Shown: positions 1 to 12,315, numbered from the stretch's first letter. The stretch: DNA of 64,000 bases from Catonia carolina (GCA_035578175.1 JAQMRL010000022.1:1736001-1800000); one strand, 5' to 3'. A program made the numbers and translations. The notes: a model not told the origin generated them from the sequence alone.

Positions 1-1503
1 GAAGTTAGATTAAGGCAACTTATTTTAAATGACTTTGTCTTCATAAATTTAAATAATATATATTTTTGTTAGTGAGGTTTTAGAAAGAAATAGTAAAATT
101 TAGCAATACTCATGAATTACGGAGAAATTTAATTATTCCATACTAACGTGTATTATTAAGAATTAAAGTAAAACCAAACATGGTAACATTATAACAAACT
201 TCAGAAAAAAAATTCCCCGTCGCCAATGTGACGTACAACAGAAATATTTGAGATGATATTACTAAAAATTAAAATATACTGATTATATCTTGGGAAAGAG
301 ACAAAATATTTGTATGGGTTTACAGGTAAAATGGTTACAACCGAATATTCAAAAAGACTATTCATATTGTTTTTGAATAAACGAGCAGAATTACCGACAA
401 AAGCCGGAAATTACAGATTTAAATAAAATTAAATATACCGATCACATGGTCTAAATGGTGTTAGATCATTGGATGTAAGCCTCCAATTTACAGCATTATC
501 AAGCATTTCAATTAAAAACATTACGGCTGATAGCACAACTCTATTGTACGTAATTAGAAGAACAATGTACAATCATTTATCCCACGCGTACCTTTTGTTT
601 AATCATTCACTAAAAACTGAGCAACTGTTTTCACACTAAATTAGTACATGTGTTCAATTTATTCCAGTTTAAAACGTTATCCAACAATACATTTACAGAA
701 GCGCAAAAAAAACTACAGTGGGAAACTACTAAAATACTTGTTAATTCGTTATTTTTAATAAAACTATTTACATATGTAACTAAACATCAAATAAAAAAAT
801 AAATGAATTATATTTAGTAATTACCAATTTCTTTATTGTAAAGAGTGATTTTTTAGTCCTGTTACCCAATTGTTAATTTCTGGTAATTTTTTTCTAAGAA
901 AGGGAAATTTTGTTTTGTGACACGAAATTGGTAGCCCTACTCAACCGGTATAGATACGGCAGTGTGAGTTGATTCTCCTTGAGCTGTGTAAAATTTCGTG
1001 CCGTTTCTAGTCGTGTTACGAGCAGAATATCTTTTATACTAGAACAACGGTTTTTCATTCTTGAACAATATTTTGCTTCGAAATCGTACGTGAGTGTAAT
1101 TAAATCATTGTTTTTCTAACATCTGAAATTATTTACAATCAGTTTAAAAACCAAAACTGTAAGTGAATAGCATGAACGGGTTCATATGACGAAGACAATA
1201 CCCAATGGTAATGCTTTGGAAAGGAAAAAAATAAGTATAATTTTTGAAAACATTGACTAGATAAAAGAAGAATAACAGTAATAGAAAAGGTAACCAAATT
1301 AATAACGGTGATAGTAGAATGCGTACAGGAAGAGGATGATGTTAACAGAGATGATGTTGATGTTGATATGGACTTCAATTATTTAAAATGTAGGTTAGTC
1401 GGTAAATCTAAACGGAAGGTCAAGCAATTTTATTCGTTTTAGTCGTGTTACGTCTTTGCTATTCGTATTATCAAGTTAATTAAGCGCCAAAGAATTCGGG
1501 TGA
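1..1503. other. AT-rich intergenic or intronic DNA
   Basis: No gene recognised. A GC-richer patch around 920-1020 carries a short inverted repeat around the word acgaaatt/aatttcgt, and the 13-mer TAGTCGTGTTACG occurs at about 1008 and again at about 1441. A weak acidic open stretch at about 1250-1440 on the plus strand has no start codon and resembles nothing I know. Confidence 0.5.
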
Positions 1504-1587
1504 TCTGCTAATTTTTCTTAATATTTAGAGCTTAGCTGCGTAATGTCTGCTAATTTTTCTTAATATTTAGAGTTTAGCTGCGTAATG
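1504..1587. repeat. Tandem duplication, 42 bp x 2
   Basis: Two head-to-tail copies (1504-1545 and 1546-1587) differ by about one base. They lie at the 3' end of the minus-strand reverse transcriptase fragment that follows, so they may be a duplicated 3' untranslated tail of that retroelement. Confidence 0.85.
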
Positions 1588-2020
1588 TCTTCTTCCACGG
1601 TGTTGACACGTACGTAAGTCCTTACGCAATGCATCATTTGTCACATACCATGGAGCATTTGTTATTACCCATAAAACTTTCGACTGGAAACATTGGATGA
1701 TACCACGATTCGATTTCGCAGCTGATCCCTGAAGCGGTAACCCATAAGTCCACAGCGATTTCAGTATGGCTTTGTACCGTAGAAGCTTGCTCTCTAATGA
1801 CAGCTGTGAACGTTTGTTCATCTTCCAATACAAATCTCTCAGCTTCAATCCTAGTCTTTTGCGTGTATTCCAAATATGTTTGGACCAGCTAAGGCGTCGA
1901 TCTAAGTGCATTCCCAAGTCATCATCTGACAAGTACATCATCTGACTGAGGAACTGGTCTTTCACTTATTCGTATTGGTGGACATGTTTTGTGTCTTTCC
2001 TCAAAGTAAACACAAAGTAA
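1567..2020 (-). pseudogene. Jockey-like non-LTR reverse transcriptase, C-terminal fragment
   Basis: The fragment encodes the region downstream of the polymerase palm of a jockey-type retrotransposon. Read on the minus strand, an open stretch of 132 codons (1965 to 1567) carries the hallmarks LGMHLDRRLSW, a lysine-rich segment, LLRYKAILKSLWTYGLPLQG and VITNAPWYVTNDALRKDL, in the family's usual order. Upstream to about 2020 a CPPI-type strand and a PQSDDV motif can be read in other frames, so at least one frameshift is present. The catalytic YADD/FADD box is absent. It is therefore a 5'-truncated, dead copy. The assignment to the jockey-like group is secure; the exact family is not. Confidence 0.85.
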
Positions 2021-2044
2021 GCTCAAAGTAATGAATCGTTTAAA

Positions 2045-2250
2045 ATTAAATTTGTTGAAGTTCCTCCACCAGAAAAAATGTCAATTTCTAGGCTAACAAA
2101 CCGATTTCGATAGACAGGTAGTGTTTGCGACAGAAAACGTAGTGGTCATCCAACTCTCTTGACAGATGAAGTTTTAGAGAATATGAAAACAAGATTGCTT
2201 AATTCTCCAAGGAAAAGTTTACGAAAATTAAACGAAAAAATTTACCGTTA
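2045..2250 (+). pseudogene. DNA-transposon helix-turn-helix fragment (Tc1/mariner-like)
   Basis: Translation on the plus strand gives a short stretch with SRLTNRFR, a stop, then GSVCDRKRSGHPTLLTDE and an RLLNSPRKSLRKL motif. This is the tandem helix-turn-helix DNA-binding part seen at the N-terminus of many insect Tc1/mariner-like transposases (the region also called DUF4817 with its downstream helix). One in-frame stop and the loss of a recognisable DDE domain downstream mark it as a remnant. No terminal inverted repeats were found. Confidence 0.65.
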
Positions 2251-3754
2251 TTTTTTAGCAGTTTTCTGAACACTCGAGTTTGACAAACCAACTTGCAAGG
2301 AAAGTTTTAGTAAACTTAAAATTTTAAATGATTTTTTACACTCGCGTAGGATTTCGCAGTAAAATATTGATCAAGAATTAAAACCCAGTTCCGAACTCAC
2401 AAACTTGAAACTCTCAGCTTAAATACATGTTTTCCGAGATCGTCCCACATCTCTCCGTCCAACCAGTGCATAACGGTGTACTTGGAGGGGTATTCTGTGG
2501 TCCGGCATTCTGTCCAGGTGTGTTCTCCATTACCCTCGATATCCTCAATCTTTTCATTTGTGCAGTAATTTTATGTTGCAGTAAATTTTAGGTTATTTTT
2601 AAAATAATTAAAAGTTATATTTTTAAAGAGTTAACTTTGATACTAACATGATACGAAGACAAGTGACTCATAATTTATAATATTCATTGAAATTCTAAAA
2701 AGTTCGGTCTTGCTGTTACAAATATAAATTTATTTTAGTAAATATTTTTTCATGTCTACGTACGTATGGAATTTCACTTTTTCATCAAACCTTCTCAGCT
2801 CAGTTTCTTCGGCCTTCTGTTTTCTTTCTTGCCCACCACCTTACTGTCGAATTTATTCACAGTAAAATCATTGATTCTCAAAATAAACACAATGAATTTG
2901 CTTTATTATATTCTATAACAAAATATCTACATTTATAATTCAAATATTATGGGTTGGTTTTAGTTAAGACTTCAACTTATGTAGATCATCACAATAGCTT
3001 TAATAATTTTCTATTTAGTAAGGATAAAAAAATGTAAAATAAAAAAATTAAGATATTGATTTTATCTTTCTGATGGTAATATTGTGAAAAAATTGTTCAA
3101 ATGTTTTTGCTAAAATTGAAATGGTTTTCAAATAGTGTGTTTAAAACTTGAAATAATACTGATTGGATGTTAAAAAGGTTGTGCGCTGAAATTTAAAGTA
3201 AATAAAAGTAGAGGTATGTAGTAAAGACGTTCTCAGAAAAAAGTATGAATTTTCTTATATCATATTTCTTTTTACGACTTTCCGTATTTTACTACAAATA
3301 GCTAAATTATCTCCATATTCTTCGAATTTTAAATTATTTTCTTATCCGCAAACTGTAAACGCATTAAGATATTGCAAAGTAGTCGTATTGATTTTTTATG
3401 TATGTAAATTTATGATGCTGTTCAATTTTCAATTTTATATTAAGCTGCGTTTTGTTACAATTTAGAATACGCAAATTTATTAGATTAGCTTAGGCCTACC
3501 TCCTATTTGATAAATTTTAAATATCCTATTTTTTAAATATCATGGTAACTAAATTTAACTTTAATTAACTTTAAATGTATTTAGCTGCATTGTTTTTTAA
3601 ATGACAGATTATAGAATCAATCTGTATAATTATTTTAATAAAATTACAATAGACTTTTCCTAATTATTAAAAAAAAGTTGTTCATAAATTCATGAGTTTG
3701 CAGTAGACTGCAAATATTGTTTATTTATTTTTTTTAATCTTTTATTTTAAATTT
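2251..3754. other. AT-rich DNA, no gene seen
   Basis: A GC-richer patch at 2430-2550 may be an extension of the preceding transposon remnant, but no catalytic motif can be read there. The rest is A/T-rich without recognisable structure. Confidence 0.4.
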
Positions 3755-3990
3755 GTAACAGGCCTCCGGGCCAGCCCAGTCAGTCAGCTGGTAGTAAGTC
3801 GCTATTATTTGTTAAGTAACACCGGTTGGGCAAGCGACTTTGTATGGTGACCAGCTGACAGCCATCCATGAACAAACTCTACTGGGGGTCCCTGTTCAAA
3901 CTCAAGTCTAATCCACATCAAAAATACAGCAAAAAGCAGCGATAAAATTGGGTAGTTGTCAACAATGTACAGTTCCCGATAACAAAAAAA
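3755..3990 (+). repeat. SINE-like repeat, family B, copy 1
   Basis: A GC-richer block in AT-rich surroundings ends in a run of A residues near 3984-3992. Its body (ACCGGTTGGGCAAGCGACTT ... aaaattgggtagttgtc ... ttcccgataac) recurs in diverged form at 41005-41165. Length, A-tail and dispersed copies fit a SINE. A pol III A/B box pair could not be identified with confidence. Confidence 0.6.
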
Positions 3991-5420
3991 AAATTTGTAA
4001 CAGCTGTACTATTGAGAACAACCAAGAGATGAGATAACCTTGATATTACATTCAAATTAACAAGAACAAGCACGAATATAAAATAAAACATTCAGGAATA
4101 TTAAATTTGGAATCACAATGCACGAAAAATATACGGAAGTATGAAAAGAAAATAATAAAAAATTCATATTTTCAAAGAACAGTCTTTTCAATACAGTTTT
4201 AACAATATTTTTGTTCTTTTACTTCATTGTCCACACGTTTACGAATGTTTTGTGTTTTACGCAAGTTTTCTTGTAAATTAGTACTAAAAATATATTTCTG
4301 AGATGCATTTGTTCAATTTTTCAGGAAAAAACAATACAAGACCTTTACATTTAATCACAAAGTTTGATTTAAGAATTTTCAATAGGGCTACATTTAACCA
4401 GTGAAGCCATTTCCATATGTTCCAGACACTATAATTCGCTAATGGAGCGTTTAAGAACATTTATATGTTTGTAGAAGGGTTTTCTTTCTTTTGACTTGTA
4501 AAATATTCTCAGAAAGGTCGTTTAAATTTCGTGAACCACAAGATATTTATTAAATTATGTATCCCATCTAAAAAGAAAACGAAGACAAATATTTAAAAAG
4601 TTATTTCAGCCATGGTTACTATCCATCCCGATAACTCGGTGCAACTATTATTTCCATCGTTCAAATATTTTCTACCTGTAGCAAAATTTTCGATACATAA
4701 TTTCGACTGTACGAAAATTCTTAACATAGTATGCAGTAGTAGGGAATTGATCTTACAAACACAGTTAATATCACTTACTTTTGCCCAGGATGAAACTCAA
4801 AAATACTATGTTTAGAACTGTGTTATCTCCGTATCTATATTTGTTAATAATGTTACTACATAATATATTTTAGCTCATATATGAAATTTATTGAAAGACA
4901 GTCTATAAAAAAGACAATAACCTTTTAAATTGATGATTTTTATATTCTGACCATTTCAAGGAATTTAAGTCATTCTATGAAAAATAATAAAGTTTTATTA
5001 TACAATAAAATTTATTTGCTGTATAAACTCTAAATATTACATTTTTATTGAGGGTATGTATACCTTATCAAAATAATAAACTGGAATCTCCCTTCGTAAA
5101 CAAAAATTGTATTATTATTGCTACAGAATTCTGTTTCTGTTTATGATTATTGTTATTACTATCAAACTACGCAATAAATTTTCAAACATGCTTTCGCTAA
5201 CATTTTTTAAATATTTACGGTATAGTTACTTGAGTTACGAGTTTGTCTTTGTTTGTAACGAGGGGTAAAAAGGGAAAAGCATCAGTGGGCATACGCGACT
5301 GCTTTAATTTTAGTACAGCAAACAACAACTTCTACTATACCCTGAGCATTTGTAAAGTATATCGCGGAACCTTTTGCTGGTTAACTGTACAAATATAACT
5401 GTTTGTTACCGTAAACAGAA
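3991..5420. other. AT-rich DNA, no gene seen
   Basis: Only short chance reading frames occur (for example 4612-4815 on the plus strand). A patch at 5225-5400, just before the helix-turn-helix fragment, is slightly GC-richer and may be the 5' part of that element. Confidence 0.4.
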
Positions 5421-5760
5421 ATGATAGTTTCTCGAAAACGGTGGGAGACTATTCACAGTGCTGAACGATATTTAATATGCAGTGCAATAAAATGCTGTGA
5501 AGTTATAGCTAAACAAAAATGCCTTTCCCTGCCTCTTAACAAAATCTATGAGCGGGTGGCTAACTACTATCATGTTTCCTTTTCCACAATTCGAAAAATA
5601 AAGAAAGAAATTAAAGACATGAAAACTATACTTCAACAGTTTTGTTGATACCTGGTAGATGGTTTGTAGATACTAGTGAGACTGATAGTGAAGACGTCGG
5701 TGACAGCGTTACTAAAGAACGCGATTCATTCGTAGAAAATTTTGTTCCAATGGAATAAGG
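5421..5760 (+). pseudogene. Helix-turn-helix protein fragment, probable transposase remnant
   Basis: The first 75 codons (5421-5648) encode a basic N-terminus with the HSAER motif, a helix rich in charged residues, and the recognition-helix-like stretch VSFSTIRKIKKE. Insect DDE transposon proteins often begin with this architecture (two helices, then a 'GVSxxTIRRIxKE' turn). After a stop, another open stretch to about 5756 is acidic (SETDSEDVGDS) and ends FVPME, like the acidic C-termini of such proteins. The catalytic middle is missing, which suggests an internally deleted copy. The function is inferred from motif shape only, and a small unrelated gene cannot be excluded. Confidence 0.4.
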
Positions 5761-6239
5761 TAGCTGGTAATTACAGTAAATCAAACATATCTAGTCATGT
5801 AATTAAGCTATAGGCAATATTACAGGTCGCATTTATTTCTTATAAAGTTTACGAAGAAAACATTTTCTCGGAATAAACCACAGCTTACAAAATATGTAGA
5901 AACTTCACGGTAAATTTCTGAGTAGTGTCTGACTGGAGGTTGGTAGCACTGTTAAATTTTCACTTCTCTTCCTCACTGCCAATCCATACACAAAAGGCAA
6001 TGTCGTGACTTCAGTATCTATAAGTTATTGTGATACGTACTAGTGTAGAATTTTCAGATCTCTGTAGCAGTGTAGATACAGTTTACCTTAAAAATATGTT
6101 ACTTAATTTTTTAAGTAGCCTAAATGGGAAGAGTGAATATCTTACTCTGATTATAAGAGGATATCAAAGTCTGGAATAAAATTCATTCAAGGGTAATGTA
6201 GCTAATCCTTGTTGGTATATTTTTGTTAATCAAATAATA

Positions 6240-8560
6240 GAAAGATCACCAAATATTCTTATAAATCTGGTGTGAAACTCTCACACGACTTTCTCTTGCC
6301 AATGCAAAAATGAACAATATAACCTAACATTAGCAATAAAACATTAGAAATAAACAAAACATTAACCTCAAAAAACATAACCTTATTTTAATCATTAGTG
6401 AATGATGCAAAATAAAAATCAACCTCAGTTTTCCTTAATAATATGAAAAATCACTCTTTCACGCTAAACTAGGTTCTTTAGAAAAAAATGCTCAATATAA
6501 AAGTTGTAGATCTTTTTATTCCCTATAAACTTGATTCTACACTTTTGTCTCAAAATGGCAAATTTTGTCTTAATAAGGCTGAAATCTTTAAAAAACATTT
6601 TTTACAGACTGTCATGGAAAAAACAGAAAAATACCAATCACCGGCAAACTACGCGTTATACAAAAAAATGTTAGACATTAAGGTTACAGATGTTTAAATT
6701 TTTTACAACTTTTATTATACGAGTATTATACTCGTATACATTTTTGCGCTAAAACGCATATTTATTAAGGCCGCAATCTTTAAAAAAAAATTTTTTTTAC
6801 GAAAGCACAGCCTCCCCAAAAATTTCAGCAGACATGACGCCTACCCTGTCTTGTAGAACATAAAAAATGTAGTAATTGACGCGATTTTTAAAAAATAAAC
6901 TACTACTTTCGGTAGACTGATTTTGATGAAAATGTTCGTGTCGGGTCCTCTAGTAATATGCAACTTAATTTTAAGTTTCAACTTCAAACTTTGTTCCGTT
7001 CTTGAGATTTATTTTGTTCACAAACAGACCAATCGCTAAAAACATGTTTTATGGGTTCGGGGGCTCTGAAAACGTGTATATCCGATGAAAACTTGATTTC
7101 AAAAAATCGACAAGAAAACAATACTTTACTTCCTATATATTCATATAGGCAAGAAAAATTAAAAATAGGCCTAACGCGATATAAGATCATCTGCTGAAGG
7201 GCAAAACGTAAAATTAATACAAACTTAAAAAATGGATGTCTCGCGATTTTTAGTTTCTTTAAATTGTTGGTGAAAAGTGTAGTAAATTTTGTTAATTATT
7301 TTGATCTATTAAGGTCTAAGCACCTAAAACTTCATGAATTCATCGAACAAGCAATTCTCGGTATCGGCTACATTTGTAATTTCTTGGACAAATTTCCATT
7401 GCGTCCATGGATTCCCCGTTAGCTGTTATGGTACTTCATCTTTAAGTTGAAGCTTAATACAAAGTTTTAGTCAGTTTTGGCACGCTTGAAGAGCCAATGT
7501 TCTTGCCTTATCTAATACAGAACAATTCAACGTAAAGTTTGATGTAATCAACGTTTCCATAAACCTCTTCAGTACTCTGCAGTACTTTCCTCTACCCTGA
7601 ATAGATTGCACGTCTTCTTAAAAATGTTCCTGTTAAAACTTAAGCAAAGCTGAACAATATAGTATATTTCTTTTTTAGAAATCGAGTTTTCACCGGATCT
7701 ATACGTTTTCAGACCCCCTGAACCCAAAAAACATGTTTTTAGCGATTGGTGTGTGTGTGTGTGTGTGTGTGTGCAAAATATCTCAAGAACGGAACATCGT
7801 ACGAACTTGAAACTTGAAACTTAAGTTACATACCACTACCGGACCCGACACGAACATTTTCATCAAAATCGGTCAACCGGAAGTAGTAGTTTATTCGTGT
7901 AATTTTTCACTTTTTTGCGATTTTGTCAAAAACTGGTCCTACGATTTTTTTAAAAATCGCCTCGTTTACTCAATTTTTTATTCTCTACAAGATAGGGTAG
8001 GCGTCATGTTTGCTGAAATTCTGGGTGAGGCTGTTTTTACGTAAAAACATAGTGTTTTTAAGATTACGGCTTTAATATGCAATTTAGAGCAAAAATGTAT
8101 ATAATAAAAGTTGTAGAGAATTTAAAATTCTACAACTTTTATTTCAAACATTTGTTTGTATAACGCTTAGTTTAGCAGTAATTAGCAATTATCTGTTTTT
8201 TTCTCACGAAAACGTGAGAAAAATCGATTTTTTTAACATTTCGGCCTTAGTATGCATTTTACGACAAAAGTGTATATAATTTAATTTATAGAAAATTAAA
8301 AGATCTAAAACTTTTATTTTGAGCATTTTTCTCTACAGAGCCTAGTTTCGAGAGAAAGAGTGACTTTCCGTATTTCTAAGCCAAACTGAGGTTGATTTTC
8401 ATTTTGCGTCTTTCACTCATGATTAAAATTAGGTTATGTTTATTGAGGTATTTTTTTTTGTTTATTTCTTATGTTTTATTACTAATGTTAGGTTTATTGT
8501 TAATTATTTGCACTGGCAAGAGAAAGTTGTGTGAGTGTTTCACACCAGATTTTTTATTCC
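6240..8560. mobile_element. Foldback element with about 0.9-kb inverted arms
   Basis: The left arm (about 6240-7155) is the diverged reverse complement of the right arm (about 7655-8560). Matching anchors are the ends (ctggtgtgaaac...cacgactttctcttgcc against ggcaagagaaag...gtgtttcacaccag), the words around 6490/8330, and aacatgtttttagcgattgg at 7722-7746 with its partner near 7030-7050. About 500 bp of unrelated sequence separates the arms. No protein with a known domain is encoded. A further single arm in right-arm orientation lies at 58855-59785, and a terminal fragment at about 12000-12110. It behaves as a non-autonomous foldback or palindromic DNA element; the superfamily is unknown. Confidence 0.8.
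7746..7773. repeat. (GT)n microsatellite
   Basis: About 13 GT units lie inside the right arm of the foldback element. The left arm at the matching point has only a few mixed bases, so the run expanded in this arm alone. Confidence 0.95.
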
Positions 8561-10254
8561 TATTTCAATCCTTTATTACTAGATTCACAGCTTTGCGAGC
8601 TTCCACGTAGCAGCTGTAGTTGCCACATTTATGGAAACAGTGTTTACTATTATTGTTGGGAAAGAGATAAAGTGGTAAAAATATTATCTTATTCACATTG
8701 TTTTTCTTATTTATTTCACAAGATTTAATTCTTGCGTATCCATTTAGATATGATTCCTAATAGTAACTGATAAACAATGCGAGTTACGCGTGATTTTAAT
8801 AGTTATCGTGGCATGTAAACTTTCAGTTTCTTTGCATTTGTTTTATCTTTAATGCTGGTTATTTTGAAAATCTGTTTTTGTTATTTATATAAATAAATAA
8901 TTTTCTATTAAATGGGTAACCTAAACTTATCTCGTTATATTCTAATGTTTTTTTAAGTATCATTTTTATTTATTTGCTTTTGCTGAACATAAATAAAAAT
9001 TACAAGAAATATAACTAATAAAATAACTGACGGAGTACTGTCTAAACTTAACTGACTAAAAGTACGAACGAGAGTTTACAAAACTGGACTTATTGTAAAC
9101 AAGATTGATAAATCAGTGAAGTGGCAACGATTATCGAACAGTTGCAAATCAGCATGAGTAAACAACCTTGAATGATGTAATAAATCAGGTAAAGTGACAA
9201 ATCTGACGGCCCTGCAATTACAGGAAGTTTGTATTCATGTGATTCCGACGATAGTAGTATACAACAGTATAGTCCATCTACTGTAAGTAGAGAGTACTCC
9301 GCGCGAGGCAAATTCCTATAGGTTGGAAACGAAAGTTTTACACTAGTTGGCACTTATCTACCTCTCCGCCGAACAGTTATCTTGCACTAGTTTCCATCAT
9401 AAAATAATTACATCCAGTTAAAATGAACATTATCCTTTAAGCGTTTTCAATTATACCGTTCTGATTACTTGTAATTATTGTAGTTTCATAAAGACTCCTT
9501 AATTAATTATTTAACCATTACATTTAAAAAACAATTTTTTTCTACTTTTTAATGTTTACCGCTTTTATGTTTCAAAAACACAACATATTCACTATCATGC
9601 ATGTTAAAAAACACAGCTTACAAAATTTCAACTTCAGTCTACGAAAAAAATCGAAACGAACTGATACAATTCCAAAAGATAACCGATGAAACTAAAAATG
9701 AGTCAAACACGGGCAAGTGCAAACAGTTGTATTAAACTAATCACAGACATTCATTATTTTAATGATATGAAATAAACAATCTGAAATGATAACGAATCTT
9801 TGGAATTGTTTACTCTTTTGTTATAATTCAAGCGCTCGTTTATTACTTGTGACCAAAAGTAAAATAACACTGAGTCTATAATAAAAACCTACTAATCATA
9901 AATAATAATGTAATACTAGTAAATAATGTAACGATAAATAACAATGTAAGAATAACAATAGTAAAATTTTAGTTATTAATGGTAAACTAATGTTCGATTT
10001 ATAAAATATTTTCTAACAAATGAATTGAACGTGTTTTATTATAATTATGCTTAGAGCGAATCAGTGTTGTATAGAATTTTGTTTTTGATCATGCTGTGCG
10101 TTTAATACGCATGCTCACTTGTATTGCTGGTTGCCTACGTCGGAGTACTCTTAGCGTAGACAGACTTAGATAATTCCTAAGATGGAAATTTACTGGTGAT
10201 GTTTAAGTTTTATAGTTAACTAAGAAGTATAGTTTCAAAGGAACTTTTATATAA
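8561..10254. other. AT-rich DNA, no gene identified
   Basis: A GC-richer patch at 9090-9400 contains an 87-codon open frame on the minus strand (9353 to 9090) that matches no family I recognise and has no splice-site or codon-use support. The rest is AT-rich without structure. Confidence 0.4.
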
Positions 10255-10370
10255 GATTACTAGCATACCCCGCGCGGCTTCGCATGTGAAATATGCATAG
10301 GCCTTATCAATTTTTCTTTTAAATAAATATACTAACAGAAACTGTATAGTCAAATGTATACTCCAACGTA

Positions 10371-10384
10371 CACACACACACGCG

Positions 10385-10417
<33 letters not shown>
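10371..10417. repeat. (CA)n(CG)n(CA)n microsatellite
   Basis: Alternating CA, then CG, then CA dinucleotides. Such alternating purine-pyrimidine tracts are prone to form Z-DNA and to vary in length. Confidence 0.95.
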
Positions 10418-10649
10418 GTTTTGATAAATTCCCTCGCGTACGGCTCTCCCTAGCACGAGCCATTCTGTACTGCATGCAGCGGCGTCATCGCAATGTCTGT
10501 TTTACGGTTCTTAGCAAAATGCATAAGCTATACTGTCTTTAAAAATAGTAGGCTACACGCACACAAAATGACGTTTTAATGATTCCCCCAACATACGTCC
10601 CTCACTATCATCAAAACCCTTCATCTATTTCAACAATAGGTACCCTCAT

Positions 10650-10780
10650 CATGCGGTCTTGGGTTCAAATCCCACTCAGGCACGGCATATTTTCATACGT
10701 TACAAAAAATCATTTCATCCTTCACCGTCTGCATTAGCAGTAATTGCAAAACAGTCGAACGTTAAACCAAAAAAAAAACC
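10650..10780 (+). repeat. tRNA-derived SINE, family N, 5'-truncated copy
   Basis: This copy shares its sequence with the minus-strand copies at 17609-17774 and 57640-57816. It keeps the B box (GGTTCAAATCC), the body with gcattagcagtaattgcaaaacag, and an A-tail near 10769-10778, but lacks the A-box half. It inserted into the preceding interspersed repeat. Confidence 0.85.
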
Positions 10781-10995
10781 TATACGTACTCACATGTACA
10801 CCACGCATATATGTTTATGAAAATCTTCTTTAGAGGCCTTACGGTTATCATTTTTTTAAATTGAAAAATAAAATTTTGCCGTGAATATAAATACGAATAA
10901 GCTGTCAAAATTTCATGAAAATCCGTTGAGTAGTTTTTGAAATCAGCCTGCTCAAACAATCTCGCTTTGTCTTTATAACATTATTATAGATTCGT

Positions 10996-11694
10996 TGTTT
11001 CAATTTCAAATTGAATAATATTAGCTATAAGAAAAAGGGTAAGACTACATGATTTGCACGGTCAAGCGTAAAACGGTTCATTGCGGATGTACTGTAATTT
11101 TGCTTTTCACATGTTATTAAAGATATTTTTTTCTACATTAAGTTACACTTTTCAACTTTACTTTCAGCTTTTACAGATGTGTAACTCTTTTCACTTTCTA
11201 TGTTAAACAATGTTTTGAGTTAATGTACATTAAAATCATTCTGTGGTTTAAAAAATGGTTTTATTATGAATGCTTTTTTTATCAGTGTTACTTAATACAA
11301 TCAACTCCTGCTGGGTTAGTGTCTCGGTTTACTGAGTTTTGGTTGTTCGTATTAAATTTCATCTCCCCCGCTTAGAAATAAATCAAGTTGGTCTTACCCT
11401 TCCTATAAGTCAACTTAATTCTTTAAGAGTCCTATCTTGTTTGTTCCTTTTATTCATTTTAATCACAATTCGGAATACGTTTAATTTATTTGTTGAATAC
11501 ACCCGAACATCCCATCGGTACGAAGTAAATTGAAATAAATTTAATTCTGTTTTTTTCCATAGTCATCACTATCACTTTCTAAACTATTTATAACTTTTTT
11601 TATACTTGTTTATTGAAATTTAGTGTCTGTTATTACAATATTACATACAGCACCTTCTAAATATGATGCTAAAGGTTCCAAAACTTGAATTACT
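10996..11694. other. AT-rich DNA, no gene seen
   Basis: No conserved motif found. The open frame at 11339-11533 has no recognisable feature. Confidence 0.4.
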
Positions 11695-12315
11695 TGCTGG
11701 AGCTTTCAGTCATCACTACAGGCCTAGGGTCTTTTCCGTTTTCTGTACGCTACTATCAAATCCGAATTCCCTGAAAGGTTACTAAATTCTCCCACTCCTG
11801 CGTCTAGCGCGCCAATCAGACTAGCAATATTCCAGCGTAATGTCAATTTCACTCCGATTTCATGGTTAGTTTCTACACAGCCTACTACGAATTTCGAAGA
11901 GTAACTTAATTATATTCGGATGGAGGAAGATGCTGCACAGTTCCTTCTGGAAAATGTGTTATTACATAATCCCAGAAGATGTGACAACTAAAAAAGTACA
12001 TATGTGTGAAAGACTCATACGACTTTCTCTTTCCAATGTAAATAATTAAAAAATATAACGTAATGGTAATGTAGTAATAGAGAAAATAAAACAATCAAAA
12101 ATAAGAAATAAGAAAGAACGTGTAACACAGTCCTACATACTAGGTGGTTCTACCTAGAACTTCTGGATGGGAAGGACGTGTGTACGCGTGTGCGAGTGTG
12201 TCTCAGTATAAGTATTCGGTAAGGCAGGGAGTGGGAGAAATGAACAAGTGGGCAACCCTTCAGGGCATTCGGATTTGTTAGTGACATACAGAAAACGGAA
12301 AAGACCCCAGGTTTT
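11695..12315. repeat. Inverted-repeat element with a foldback-terminus fragment inside
   Basis: About 11695-11810 and 12205-12315 are reverse complements with mismatches, anchored on ggtcttttccgttttctgta and the facing tacagaaaacggaaaagacc, and on the words ctcccactcc/gggagtggg. Between them, about 12000-12110 matches the left terminus of the foldback element at 6262-6360 (acgactttctcttt-ccaatg). It is either a nested insertion or a smaller member of the foldback group. Confidence 0.65.

Larger units (their letters stand above)
10255..10995 (+). repeat. Interspersed repeat starting at a CGCGCGGCTTCGC box
   Basis: The block opens with taccccgcgcggcttcgc and closes with cgttgagtagtttttgaaatc followed by ctttataacattattatag. 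This pairing of a GC-rich opening and a 'TATAATATTAGTATAG'-like end is seen at the termini of common insect interspersed repeats. It has been invaded by a microsatellite (10371-10417) and a SINE (10650-10780). The class (non-LTR tail or non-autonomous DNA element) is not settled by the sequence. Confidence 0.5.

Noticed and set aside
1139..1378. Ser/Thr-rich frame on the minus strand, and an acidic frame on the plus strand of the same DNA
   Set aside because: Both follow from a gatgatgttgatgttgat simple repeat; neither matches a family.
10216..10542. Open frames rich in Cys/Val and His/Thr
   Set aside because: Created by the CA/CG microsatellite.
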